Shown here: positions 16,037 to 24,967 of the stretch, one piece after another
How the letters are laid out: each line of letters starts with the position of its first letter
Numbering within the stretch: position 1 is the stretch's first letter
NCBI GenBank assembly: GCA_023474015.1
Contig: JAMCYN010000048.1
Location: 1-27,929 of the forward strand
DNA from: Armatimonadota bacterium
Lineage (GTDB): Bacteria > Armatimonadota > UBA5829
Direction: 5' to 3'
DNA: 27,929 bases
Program-made: the position numbers and the translations under genes
The notes under the pieces: model-generated
What the model saw: only the letters and a program-made list of their open reading frames with translations
Databases searched by the model: none
What the model was told of the DNA's origin: nothing

Positions 16037-17350
16037 ATGAAGTGGAACGCCATTATCACCGCAACCGTATTGGCGATCCTCGCTAGTCACTTCGCTGGGG
16101 TCTGTCTTGCCGCCGATGGCGAGGGCAGCGCCTCGCTTATTCCTCAGAAAGACTGGATCGCCGGCAGCTTCGTTAAGTTCGAGGTTGTTTACACCGCCGG
16201 GCCGTCCGGGGTAGCAGTCGGAGGGCAAGTGGCTGTAACATTCCACCACGCTTTGGAAGACCTCGACCAAGCCATTCAGGTTACGGACCCGAGCAAGCCC
16301 GGCTATGTGAAGATGCTGTGCGATACGCCGGACAATCTCTCTGTAAGCTACGAGCCCTGGGGTACCCCGGCCATTCTCAAGGTCGACGGCATCTACCACC
16401 ACGCGGTCATAGCCAAGGTTCTCTGCGAGCCCATAAAGCCGGGCGAGAAAGTGCGGTTCATCTTCGGGGCCGGGGACGTTGGCATCCACCTGCCCATAGT
16501 AACAGATAAGCTCAATGGGATTCACGTTCTTACCGACGCCGATGGCAACGGCGAGCTTGCCCTGGTCAAGAAGACCCCAGTCAACAGCGTCGTGGCCAGA
16601 CCTGTACACCATCTGTTTGTGACGGCCAATGCCACTCGTGTGGTTGGGGAAAAGGTCGCCGTTCTAATTCGAGCGGAGGACGAATACAACAATCTGGTGG
16701 AGGACTACTCCGCGCAACTGCACCTATCCGGGATGCATGGCTGCCCCAGGTCCGTTGTCACCTTGAAGAACGGCCTGGCCCACTTGGCGATACCCATCAC
16801 AAAGCCGGGGGTCTTCCGGGTCAGTGCAACTGCTGGTGCATTGAGTGCCAGAAGCAATCCTATTGTAGCCACGGCAAAAGCGCCTAGGTATGGAGTCTAC
16901 TTCGGCGACGTCCACAACCACACGCAGCTTTCGGACGGGTTGGCTGAGACCGCCGAAGAGTGTTACGCCTATGCCCGGAACGCAGCTGGCCTGGATATGT
17001 GCGCCACTGCCGAGCACGCCCCACGCGAGGGCGCGCGCCTGGCGACCAAGAATTTCAATGAACCCGGCAGGTTTGTAACAATCTGGGGCTATGAATGGAC
17101 ATCTTCCGAGCCAGGCAGGCTGGATCGGAACATCTACTTCCGCGATGAGAGTTGCCCGATTCCGGAGGGTTGGCCGCCAGTCCATACAAGGACAACACGA
17201 TCGTGGTGCTTTGGTCTGACAACGGCTGGCATCTGGGAGAGAAATGGCACTAGGGCAAGATTACACTCTGGGAGGAGGCCACGCGCGTGGTGTTCACCAT
17301 TCGCGCCCCCGGAGTCACGGCCCCCAAGAGTCGTTGCACCGCGCCTGTGA
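16037..17350 (+). pseudogene. Truncated secreted PHP/DUF3604-type gene, fused out of frame to a sulfatase remnant
   Basis: The ATG at 16037 (GAGAGG 9 bases upstream) opens a frame of 437 residues. Residues 1-26 are a signal peptide ending near CLAA. Residues 30-290 form beta-rich domains. From APRYGVYFGDVHNHTQLSDG (about 285-305) the sequence is a PHP-type phosphoesterase domain of DUF3604 kind, with the metal-binding HNH and a second motif ATAEHAPREG. Homology stops near residue 378 (about 17172), at [13 protein letters not shown]. The remaining ~58 residues are the out-of-frame reading of a sulfatase gene. The later metal ligands of the PHP domain are therefore missing and the enzyme should be inactive. 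A secreted N-terminal fragment could still be made from the strong promoter at 15953. A misassembly would look the same. Confidence 0.75.
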
Positions 17351-17700
17351 ACCTGGTAGACATCTACCCGACTCTGGCCGATCTATGCGAGCTGCCTAAA
17401 CCTCGACATCACTTGGAGGGAACAAGTCTCAGGCCGCTCATGAATGACCCAGATGCAAAGTGGGACCGTCCCAGCATAACCACTCACGGTCAAAACAACC
17501 ACGCGATCCGTAGTGAACGGTGGCGATATATCAGGTACGCCGATGGAACCGAAGAGCTTTATGACCATCTGTCCGATCCGAATGAGTGGTCCAATCTGGC
17601 GAATCGGCGTCAGAATGCGAATCTCAAGAGAGAACTCGGAAAATGGATCCCGACTGTGAACGCTCCGCAGTTCAGTTTCCCGCGCAAATACACCGATTGA
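17173..17700 (+). pseudogene. Sulfatase C-terminal remnant with an in-frame amber codon
   Basis: In the frame of 17173, one step off the preceding one, the sequence reads [25 protein letters not shown], in shorter form [12 protein letters not shown], then TAG at 17251. It continues as GKITLWEEATR and on through DIYPTLADLCELP, GTSLRPLM and an RYADGTEELYDH ending. This is the C-terminal third of an iduronate-2-sulfatase-like enzyme. In intact relatives the position of the TAG is normally Trp (HWGK-type), so a single TGG to TAG change explains it. The N-terminal part with the formylglycine Cys-x-Pro-x-Arg site is absent from the window. A GTG-initiated product from 17287 is conceivable but has no ribosome site and would be non-functional. 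Confidence 0.85.
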
Positions 17701-17725
17701 GCGCCAACCTGTCACGGAGGAACCG

Positions 17726-20605
17726 ATGAGAATCATTCACTGGATGGCTGTGCTGAGCGTGCTGATGTTATCGCTTCCGGCCCTGGGAGGGCAGGTTCTA
17801 GTCGAAGAAGGATTCGAGGCCGCGAAGCCCACTTGCGAGATTCACGGTCTGGAGATTGCTTCCGGAGACCAGGCCGGTCACTCGGGCACTGGCTGTCTGA
17901 GAGGTTTTGAACCAAAGGCGCAAACGGGTCCGCACGATGTCAGGTTCACGCTGGATCTCAATTCGGATTCGCTATATCGCGCGGAGTTATGGCTGCGCTC
18001 CGACAACAAATGCGCGGCAAGTATCGGCCTCGTAAGCGTCGGCTCGCCTGACAGCGTTGAAGGTGCCATAAGTCGATTCTACAACATTCCCGACAAGTGG
18101 ACGAAGTATTCGGTGGTCTTCCGCATACCCTCACCCGATGAGCACGTTCTGAGAGTCATCGCTCCGCACACCTGGGCCGGACCTACTGGAATGGTCTGGG
18201 TAGATGATGTCAGGGTCACTGAAATCGCCACCTGCAAGTCATCGTCGCTTACCCCGGCTTCGGATTGGGCTGAGGATTGTTCACTGGCTAAGACCGGCTC
18301 CGAATCGGCTCAACTGCTGTACCTGGCGTATGTTGCAGGCAAGGAAAGGAAGCTTTCCGGCGAGCAGCTTGCGCTCCAGCAGGCCAACGATTATGGCCTT
18401 ATGGGTTTTGACCACGAGGAGGGCTATGACCATCTTGTGACCATGGCGTACGCCTCGGGCAAATGGAGCACGGGTGCTGAGCTTGCCAGGGGGATGATCT
18501 TCCATCCGACAATCGCCGCCGCAAAGGATGGCCGTCTCTGCGCCGTATGGGCTGAAAAGGGTGCACGCGGCTGGGTGATTACGTACCGTTTCCGAACAAA
18601 GTCCGGCTGGTCGGCTGCACGTTCGGCTTCGGCGAGCGGAGGCAAGGCGTGGTATCCAGCCGTCACCGCCGACAGCTCCGGCGCCTTCTGGTGCGCATGG
18701 ACCGGCTATGATGGCCGCGATTGCCGCATATTCCTGGCTCGCCTGACCCGTAGAGGTCCTGTGGATACGAGAGCCATCTCGGCGAAGGGCCGTAACGCTT
18801 ACAAGCCGAGTATCGCGGTGGATGCGGACGGCGGCCTGTGGGTCGCCTGGCACGAGTTCGATGGCGAGAGCTACAACGTAATCGCCCGGCGCATGTCTAT
18901 GTCCCGTCGCAACGGGACGTTGCGCGCCTTGCCAAGCGGCAGGTTGATAGCTATTGCGCACACCGGCGAAGACGAAGCCCACGTAAGCATCACTCCGAGT
19001 CCGAATCGGGGCGGCGGAATATGGTTCGTCTACGATATTGGCGAAGTCCCGGGGGGATTCGGCGAGTGGAGACGCGCGTCGATTGGGCAGCGCTCATCCA
19101 TGCGCAATGAAGTCGCGCATTGGAAGAATGGCCGCGTTACGGCGCTCTACCCGAAATACGGTGGTTGGCCGCTCACGTGCGACGGCGAACATGGGCAGGT
19201 CGTTTTTGACGCCCATGACAATCTGTGGCTTCTTGAGCGGACCTATCGCAGAGATGGTTTCGGGTGGGATGTGATCGCTCGCCATTACGATGGCGCGGGG
19301 TGGTCGGACCCGGCCATCATATCCGCCTCCAAACAGGGCTTCGATTACTACCCGAGCGTCAGTCCCCTCAAGGACGGCATGCTCGTAGTCTGGCAATCAG
19401 ACAACAGGGACCGCCAGAATGACAACTGCGTTGCTTACGGCAGGGAGAGTTGCCTGCTATCTCAGGTCCTGCCCAACCACTCCAACCTAGGGTCGGAGCC
19501 GCGGGGCGTGGCCCAGGTAGAGCGTCGTCGGGGCCCCGTCACCGTCAAGCCGCCGAGTAAGAGATTCTCGATAGACTACAAAGGCAAGAAGCTGTATGTC
19601 TTCTGGGGCGACATGCACGTGCACTCACGCTTGTCCCGGTGCGCGGGCAATGGAGATCTTGACCCCTTCGATGCCTTTTTCTATCCGCATGACATTCTGG
19701 GCCTGGACTTTATGGCTCTTACTGACCATGGAATGAATTTAGCCGCCGCCGATCGCTATAACACTCGTAAGCTGGCGGGCTTACAGAACAACGCACCCTA
19801 CTTCGTATCATTCCTCGCTCAGGAGACAAGCAGTTGCAAGCAGACCGGCAAGAACGGCGTAGGCTGGGGGCACCGGAACGTCATCTATCTTAACGACAAC
19901 TACAGGTTCTGGTGGGATTTCTACGATACTACCAAGGACACACCCGCCGGGCTCTGGGATGTGCTCGAGAAAACACATGCCGACGCATTCACTATCCCGC
20001 ATCAGCTTGCAGACCATGTAAGCGGCGCCGAGACCGATTGGTCATTCTTCAGCGACAAGTGGCAGCCGGTGGCGGAGGTCTTCCAGATTCGTGGGAGCTA
20101 CGAATACAAAGGCTGCCCCTGGCAGGCCCATCGTGCATCTTCCGGTGCCTGTTACTATCAGGACGCGCTTGACATGGGCCACCACCTGGGCGCAATCGCC
20201 AGCTCCGATCATGGCGGCGGGCATGGCTTCGTGGCTGTATTCGCCGAAAGACTCGGCAGGGAGCCGATATTCCGCGCCATTCAGGCCCGCCGGTGCTACG
20301 GCACTACCGAGGCCCGCATGCTCCTCGATTTCCGCGTGAACGGCCATCTGATGGGCGAGATGGTCAAGGACAACGGCGACCCGAGGACGTTGAGTATCCA
20401 TATAGAGGCGCTCGAGCCTCTGAAGGAGATTGTGGTCTTCAAGAACCGCAAGGTTATATTCAAGAAGACAAACGGCCTTACCAGCAGCGTATCAGCCAAA
20501 TTCAAGGATGCCAAACCCGGCAGCAAAGAAGACTGGTATTACCTGCGTGCTATACAGAAAGACGGCAGGATTGCCTGGTCGTCTCCCGTTTGGGTCAAGA
20601 AGTAA
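17726..20605 (+). CDS. Secreted protein with jelly-roll, beta-propeller and PHP/DUF3604-type phosphoesterase domains
   Basis: 959 residues, with the ATG at 17726 preceded by CGGAGGAA. Residues 1-22 are a signal peptide ending near LGG. Residues 23-170 resemble a carbohydrate-binding jelly roll (it ends MVWVDDVRVTEI). Residues about 200-600 form a beta-propeller with at least four visible blades of the P-S/T-x-A-x-x-x-x-G-x-x-x-x-x-W type, such as YKPSIAVDADGGLWVAWHEF. Residues about 615-880 carry the PHP-like metal site: FWGDMHVHSRLSRCAG (HxH near 630), LGLDFMALTDHGM, a conserved FTIPHQ, and ASSDHGGGHG near 827. A C-terminal beta domain follows. Family members are predicted phosphoesterases or hydrolases of uncertain substrate. 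The full set of metal motifs contrasts with the truncated relative just upstream. It ends 13 bases before the sugar symporter start. Confidence 0.85.
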   Translation: MRIIHWMAVLSVLMLSLPALGGQVLVEEGFEAAKPTCEIHGLEIASGDQAGHSGTGCLRGFEPKAQTGPHDVRFTLDLNSDSLYRAELWLRSDNKCAASIGLVSVGSPDSVEGAISRFYNIPDKWTKYSVVFRIPSPDEHVLRVIAPHTWAGPTGMVWVDDVRVTEIATCKSSSLTPASDWAEDCSLAKTGSESAQLLYLAYVAGKERKLSGEQLALQQANDYGLMGFDHEEGYDHLVTMAYASGKWSTGAELARGMIFHPTIAAAKDGRLCAVWAEKGARGWVITYRFRTKSGWSAARSASASGGKAWYPAVTADSSGAFWCAWTGYDGRDCRIFLARLTRRGPVDTRAISAKGRNAYKPSIAVDADGGLWVAWHEFDGESYNVIARRMSMSRRNGTLRALPSGRLIAIAHTGEDEAHVSITPSPNRGGGIWFVYDIGEVPGGFGEWRRASIGQRSSMRNEVAHWKNGRVTALYPKYGGWPLTCDGEHGQVVFDAHDNLWLLERTYRRDGFGWDVIARHYDGAGWSDPAIISASKQGFDYYPSVSPLKDGMLVVWQSDNRDRQNDNCVAYGRESCLLSQVLPNHSNLGSEPRGVAQVERRRGPVTVKPPSKRFSIDYKGKKLYVFWGDMHVHSRLSRCAGNGDLDPFDAFFYPHDILGLDFMALTDHGMNLAAADRYNTRKLAGLQNNAPYFVSFLAQETSSCKQTGKNGVGWGHRNVIYLNDNYRFWWDFYDTTKDTPAGLWDVLEKTHADAFTIPHQLADHVSGAETDWSFFSDKWQPVAEVFQIRGSYEYKGCPWQAHRASSGACYYQDALDMGHHLGAIASSDHGGGHGFVAVFAERLGREPIFRAIQARRCYGTTEARMLLDFRVNGHLMGEMVKDNGDPRTLSIHIEALEPLKEIVVFKNRKVIFKKTNGLTSSVSAKFKDAKPGSKEDWYYLRAIQKDGRIAWSSPVWVKK

Positions 20606-20618
20606 GGAGCCTCGATTC

Positions 20619-22091
20619 GTGGAAGACAAACGCAAGGATAAGCTATCGTTCGGCCAGAAGTTTGCCTGTGGTCTGGGAGCTGTTGCCGCGAACTTCCTGG
20701 GTAATGGCATAGGTCTATTGGCACTGCCTATTTATAACATCGGTTTGGGAGTGAGCGCCTCCCTTATCGGGCTGGCCTTGGGTGTTCCGCGCATCTTGGA
20801 CGCGATGCTGGACCCGATAATGGGCCACATATCCGACAACACCAGAAGCAGATGGGGGCGCAGGCGACCATATATCATCTTCGGCGGCATCGCCGTGGGC
20901 CTCTTATTTGCCTTGCTCTGGAACCCAAATCCGCACTGGAGCAAGGGTATGCTCTTCGGTTTCTTCCTGGCAGTCACTATGCTCTACTACGTCATGTTCA
21001 CTGTCTGGGGAATACCCTACGGAGCGCTCGGTTTCGAGCTGAGTTATGACTACCAGGAACGAACAAACATCCAGGCATACAAAGCATTCTTGGCGGGCGC
21101 GCTAGGTTTTGCTCTGCCCTGGCTCTATAAGATGTGCTTTTGGAGCTGGGATAAACTCATCGCTCCCAATGGCGGCGGCCTGATTGAGCGAATCTCAGCG
21201 CTGACCCAAAAGACGAACGTAAAAGGAGCGGAAGTTCATGGGGCAGGGATCGTGGGTATCGTCATTGGCGCATTCATTATCATTACCGCCGTGATCCCGG
21301 CGATCTGCAGGGAAAAGGCCGAAGTTCAGTCCCAGGAAAAGGCCAACTTCATCGCTTCGTTCAAGAGCACATTCAAGAACAAGCCATACTTGATTGTGAC
21401 AGGAGTCATGCTGCTTGCGTTTTTCGGCATATTCATGGTGCAGCCCCTCGGTCTTTATCTGAACATCTACTACATATTTGCAGGCAATCGAGAGGCCGCC
21501 GCCACAATGAGCGGCTGGATGGGGACTATCTACGCTCTTACTGGAATCCTCTCGACTCCTCTGGTTGCCAAACTGGCCAATATGCTCGGCAAGAAGAGAG
21601 CCCTTATCTGGAGCCTCGGGATATTTATGGTCGGGACCATCTCAATATGGTGGTTTTATACGCCTGTTAATCCCTGGTTGCAGGTCATACCTATTTTCTT
21701 CTTTGGACCCGCCTGGAACTGCGCAATGATAGTGCTGCCTTCGATGGTCGCCGACGTCTGTGACCTCGATGAACTCGAGACCGGACTTCGCCGCGAGGGC
21801 ATGTATGGCGCGGTTAACAGTTGGATCGTAAAGCTGGGGATCGGAGCCGTCACGTGCGTAAGTGGGATTGTTATCTCTCTTGTTGGTATCAAGCCCGAGG
21901 CTGCCACCCAGAGCGTATCGACAATCACCAACATGCGCCTTGCGTTCGTCGCCGTCCCGTGTCTGTTTATGGTGATCTGTATGATTCTGGCCATGCGCTA
22001 CCCAGTAACCGAGGCCAGAGCCAAGGAGGTCCGCGCGATCCTGGACGCGCGCAAGGAAGTGGCCGCTGTTGAAAGGGGTGTCAATGTCTAA
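20619..22091 (+). CDS. GPH-family (glycoside-pentoside-hexuronide) cation:sugar symporter, MFS superfamily
   Basis: 490 residues from a GTG at 20619. AAGGAG (20604-20609) overlaps the TAA of the previous gene, with a 9-base spacing, indicating translational coupling. Twelve hydrophobic segments are visible. The GPH signature is clear: RILDAMLDPIMGHISDNTRS followed by RWGRRRPYIIFGG. Later loops carry the GKKRALIWSLG motif and the VADVCDLDELETGLRREGMYGA stretch (short form DELETGLRREG), typical of MelB/XylP relatives. It would import a mono- or disaccharide or a uronide with a cation, feeding the five catabolic genes that follow. Earlier in-frame starts lie inside the PHP gene and lack ribosome sites. 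Confidence 0.93.
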   Translation: MEDKRKDKLSFGQKFACGLGAVAANFLGNGIGLLALPIYNIGLGVSASLIGLALGVPRILDAMLDPIMGHISDNTRSRWGRRRPYIIFGGIAVGLLFALLWNPNPHWSKGMLFGFFLAVTMLYYVMFTVWGIPYGALGFELSYDYQERTNIQAYKAFLAGALGFALPWLYKMCFWSWDKLIAPNGGGLIERISALTQKTNVKGAEVHGAGIVGIVIGAFIIITAVIPAICREKAEVQSQEKANFIASFKSTFKNKPYLIVTGVMLLAFFGIFMVQPLGLYLNIYYIFAGNREAAATMSGWMGTIYALTGILSTPLVAKLANMLGKKRALIWSLGIFMVGTISIWWFYTPVNPWLQVIPIFFFGPAWNCAMIVLPSMVADVCDLDELETGLRREGMYGAVNSWIVKLGIGAVTCVSGIVISLVGIKPEAATQSVSTITNMRLAFVAVPCLFMVICMILAMRYPVTEARAKEVRAILDARKEVAAVERGVNV

Positions 22092-23223
22092 GCACTCCGT
22101 GTTGGTATTCGGAGCTGGCAACATCGGCCGGGGGCTTATTGGTGATCTCGCGATGGCGGTGGGGTTGGAGCTCATTCTGGTCGAGGCGGTCGCCGGGTTC
22201 GCCCAAAGGCTTCGTGACGCCGGGAGCTATAATGTGCGCCTGGTGGGGCAGTCGTCGAGGGCATGCACGGTCTCCGGCTATCGGGTTCTGGACGCGAGTG
22301 ATATTGAAGCGGTCGCCGAAGCGCTGACCAGGTGCACATTCGCTGCCGTCGCCGTTGGGGGGGCGCACATTCTCGACGTCGCGCCCGTTCTGGCAGGGGG
22401 GCTAGAGAGGCGAGAAAGCCTGTTGAACATTCTTGTCTGCGAGAACTGGCCGCATGCCGACTCTGTATTGACCGATGCCCTGCTATCGGCGGGCGCGAGC
22501 GCGAAGGCGTTTTCGTGTGTGCCATCTTCGGTGGAGCGGATGGTCCGCGGCACCGAGAGCACGCTGGACTTGGTCGGCGAGTACGGGCAGACGCTGTTTG
22601 TTTCCGCTCCACATTGGGTAGGGGATCGGCCGGCAATGGAGGGATTGATCTTCTGCGAGAACATCGAAGCCCTATACGCTCGCAAGCTGTTTACCAACAA
22701 TGCCGGGCATGCCCTACTGGCCTACCTGGGTGCCTTGGAGGGCTGCCGCTTTATACACGAGTCCGTTGAGAGACCGGCTATTCGCAAGCATCTTGACGAA
22801 CTGCTCGACGCGGCGGCCCAGGCCCTGATACGGACATTTGACATGGATGCCGCCGAAATGCGGATCCACCTGGAAACACTGGTGGCCTATCGCTTCGGGA
22901 GCCGGGAACTGAGCGATTCAATTGCAAGGGTTGCTCGCGATCCGATTCGCAAGCTCGGGCCCAATGAGAGACTGGTCGGCCTCGCGCGTATGCTGGAGGG
23001 TCACAGCCTGCCGACCGAACCTGTCTCCCGTGTGATAGGGGCCGCGCTCAACTACAGAGATGTTGACGACCCGCAGAGCATGGCTCTTGAAGATATGATA
23101 GCCCGCGATGGCACGGAAAGCGTGCTGCGCTCGGTCTGCGGATTCGATGATACGGACCCGTGTTTCCACGAATGTCTCGGGTTCTACAAGCAATATAAAA
23201 CAACGGAGGAATCGAAACAATGA
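22084..23223 (+). CDS. Mannitol-1-phosphate 5-dehydrogenase-like long-chain polyol dehydrogenase
   Basis: 379 residues; the start ATG at 22084 overlaps the end of the transporter gene by 8 bases, with GAAAGGGG just upstream. The N-terminus has the NAD-binding loop VFGAGNIGRG (residues 8-17). Glu120-Asn121 (LVCENW) matches the CEN segment of MtlD proteins. The catalytic motif K-x4-N-x2-H of polyol-specific long-chain dehydrogenases is present as KLFTNNAGHA (Lys201, Asn206, His209). The family interconverts sugar alcohols, sugar acids or their phosphates with ketoses (mannitol-1-P, altronate, fructuronate, arabinitol). The GNIGRG loop is closest to the mannitol-1-phosphate branch, yet there is no PTS here, so the natural substrate may differ. 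The enzyme is cytoplasmic. Confidence 0.85.
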   Translation: MSKHSVLVFGAGNIGRGLIGDLAMAVGLELILVEAVAGFAQRLRDAGSYNVRLVGQSSRACTVSGYRVLDASDIEAVAEALTRCTFAAVAVGGAHILDVAPVLAGGLERRESLLNILVCENWPHADSVLTDALLSAGASAKAFSCVPSSVERMVRGTESTLDLVGEYGQTLFVSAPHWVGDRPAMEGLIFCENIEALYARKLFTNNAGHALLAYLGALEGCRFIHESVERPAIRKHLDELLDAAAQALIRTFDMDAAEMRIHLETLVAYRFGSRELSDSIARVARDPIRKLGPNERLVGLARMLEGHSLPTEPVSRVIGAALNYRDVDDPQSMALEDMIARDGTESVLRSVCGFDDTDPCFHECLGFYKQYKTTEESKQ

Positions 23224-23879
23224 GTATGCCACGCATTTTCCTTGACACAGCCGATGTCAGCCAGATCAAGGACGCCGTCAGCACCGGGCTGATAGACGGT
23301 GTTGCCACAAACCCTAACAAGGTCGCTGCAAGCGGCAAGAGTTACCGTCAGGTCGTTGAAGAGATACGCCAGTTCTTCGATGGCCCTATAGCTGTTCAGG
23401 CAATCGGGCGCACTAGGGAGGAAATCTGCGGGTGCGCGCGCCGACTCCACCAGATAGACCCCATGCTGGCTATCAAGATAACGGCTAACAAAGAGGGCCT
23501 CGCCGCCGTCAAGACACTCGTCCCCGAGGGCATTCGGACCAACGCTACGCTGATGTACAATCCCACCCAGGCGCTGCTTGCCGGGCTTGCGGGTTCGCCG
23601 TTTATCAGCCCGTTTATCGGTCGGGCAAAGATGTGCGGCTACGACGGCATAGATGCGATTCACAAGATGAGGCAGTTGCTCGACGCGTTCGATCTGAAGA
23701 AGACCTGTCTGATAGCGGCGAGTATCAAGGACGTGGACCAGGTGATAGAGTCGATAATCGCCGGAGCCCACGCGGTGGCCATCACGTTCCCAATATTCGA
23801 GGCGATGTGCGAGCACCCGTTGACCACTAACGGCCTGGAATCATTTATCGAAGAGTATAAGACTATCCCACAGAGTTGA
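23220..23879 (+). CDS. TalC/FSA-type small transaldolase
   Basis: 219 residues, typical for the short transaldolase / fructose-6-phosphate aldolase class. The ATG overlaps the previous stop by 4 bases (ATGA), and GGAGG lies about 10 bases upstream. The Schiff-base lysine is Lys86 (LAIKITANKEGL). Asp9 (FLDTADV), Asn31 (VATNPNK), Gln60, Arg135 and Ser168 (IAASI) match the active-site and phosphate-binding positions of E. coli FSA. Phe132 (SPFIGR) stands where FSA has Tyr131. Classical transaldolases have Phe there, and that residue is known to decide between aldolase and transaldolase chemistry, so transaldolase activity is favoured. It would move a dihydroxyacetone unit from a ketose to an aldehyde acceptor such as glyceraldehyde-3-phosphate. 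Confidence 0.9.
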   Translation: MSMPRIFLDTADVSQIKDAVSTGLIDGVATNPNKVAASGKSYRQVVEEIRQFFDGPIAVQAIGRTREEICGCARRLHQIDPMLAIKITANKEGLAAVKTLVPEGIRTNATLMYNPTQALLAGLAGSPFISPFIGRAKMCGYDGIDAIHKMRQLLDAFDLKKTCLIAASIKDVDQVIESIIAGAHAVAITFPIFEAMCEHPLTTNGLESFIEEYKTIPQS

Positions 23880-23887
23880 GGAACCGT

Positions 23888-24955
23888 ATGAACAGTGCCA
23901 TACTGCGAGACATCAAACGTTTGGTAATAGAGGATGCGGATCGGCCGGTCTGTCCTAAAGATGGGCTTATCGTTCGCATCAAGGCGTGCGCCGTGTGCGC
24001 GACCGATGTCAAGATATACAACTACGGCCACTCGCTGCTTCAGCTTCCGAGAGTGCTCGGCCACGAGGTAGCGGGCATCATCGACGAGGTCGGCCCCGCT
24101 CTTGGGGACAGGTTTGCGCCTGGCCAGAGGGTGGCGGTCTGCGCGGTGGTCAACTGCGGGGAGTGCATCTACTGCCGCCGGGCCATTCCGAGTATGTGCC
24201 TGAATCTCAAGGCTTTCGGCTATCACTACGATGGCGGCTACCAGGAGTATATGGTTGTTCCACAGGAGGCAATCCGTTGCGGCGGAGTCAACGTGCTGGC
24301 AGATGAATTGTCCTTTGAGGAGGCTTCGATTGCTGAGCTGTTAGCCTGCTGCATAAACGGGCAGGGGTTGTCTGGTTTCCGTCTGGGGCAGAACGTGCTG
24401 ATCCTGGGATCGGGACCTGTCGGAATCCTTCAAACCCAGCTTGCACGTGCACAGGGGGCATCAAGCATATACCTTGCTGACGTGGTTTCCGATAGGCTGG
24501 AACAGGCAAAGAAAATCTGCGGAAATGCTCTCTCCGGCATCCTGATGAGCAACGATAACGAAGCGCTGATGCGCAAAGTGAAAGAGATTACTGACGGCTA
24601 TGGATTTGACCAGGTGATGGTGTGCTGTTCGGCCCCTTCGGCGCAGCAGGTGTCGCTTGAAGCTGTCGCCAAGTGCGGCTGCGTCAACTACTTCGGCGGT
24701 CTGCCAAAGGGCAACAGTCAAGTCACGCTGGACACAAACCTGGTGCATTACAAGCAGTGCCGCGTCACGGGTACTCACGGCTCTTCCGCCGACGATAACC
24801 GAATGGCTCTCGATCTGATCTGCAGCGGGATCATAAGCGTCAAGCCATTGATCACCAGCGTTATCGATCTTACTGGACTCGAAAGCGCGCTACAAGGAGA
24901 CAACCCCGGCAGCGGGCTGAAGACAGTGGTGACATTTGACTGGACACATAGATAA
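23888..24955 (+). CDS. Zinc-dependent medium-chain alcohol/polyol dehydrogenase
   Basis: 355 residues from the ATG at 23888, 8 bases after the previous stop, with TTGAGG ahead of it. Both zinc sites are present: catalytic Cys37 (CAVCATD) with GHE (His59, Glu60), and the structural four-Cys lobe Cys90, Cys93, Cys96, Cys104 (NCGECIYCRR then SMC). The Rossmann loop is ILGSGPVGILQTQLA near 170-184. An acidic residue at the end of the second strand (LADVVSDRLEQAK) suggests NAD+ over NADP+. Relatives include sorbitol/xylitol dehydrogenase, threonine dehydrogenase and galactitol-1-phosphate dehydrogenase. In this operon it likely oxidises a polyol or reduces an aldehyde product. Confidence 0.92.
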   Translation: MNSAILRDIKRLVIEDADRPVCPKDGLIVRIKACAVCATDVKIYNYGHSLLQLPRVLGHEVAGIIDEVGPALGDRFAPGQRVAVCAVVNCGECIYCRRAIPSMCLNLKAFGYHYDGGYQEYMVVPQEAIRCGGVNVLADELSFEEASIAELLACCINGQGLSGFRLGQNVLILGSGPVGILQTQLARAQGASSIYLADVVSDRLEQAKKICGNALSGILMSNDNEALMRKVKEITDGYGFDQVMVCCSAPSAQQVSLEAVAKCGCVNYFGGLPKGNSQVTLDTNLVHYKQCRVTGTHGSSADDNRMALDLICSGIISVKPLITSVIDLTGLESALQGDNPGSGLKTVVTFDWTHR

Positions 24956-24967
24956 GGAGGCCGTGCT

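Noticed and set aside
17287..17700. A separate gene starting at GTG 17287
   Set aside because: It has no ribosome site and is only the sulfatase remnant downstream of its amber codon.
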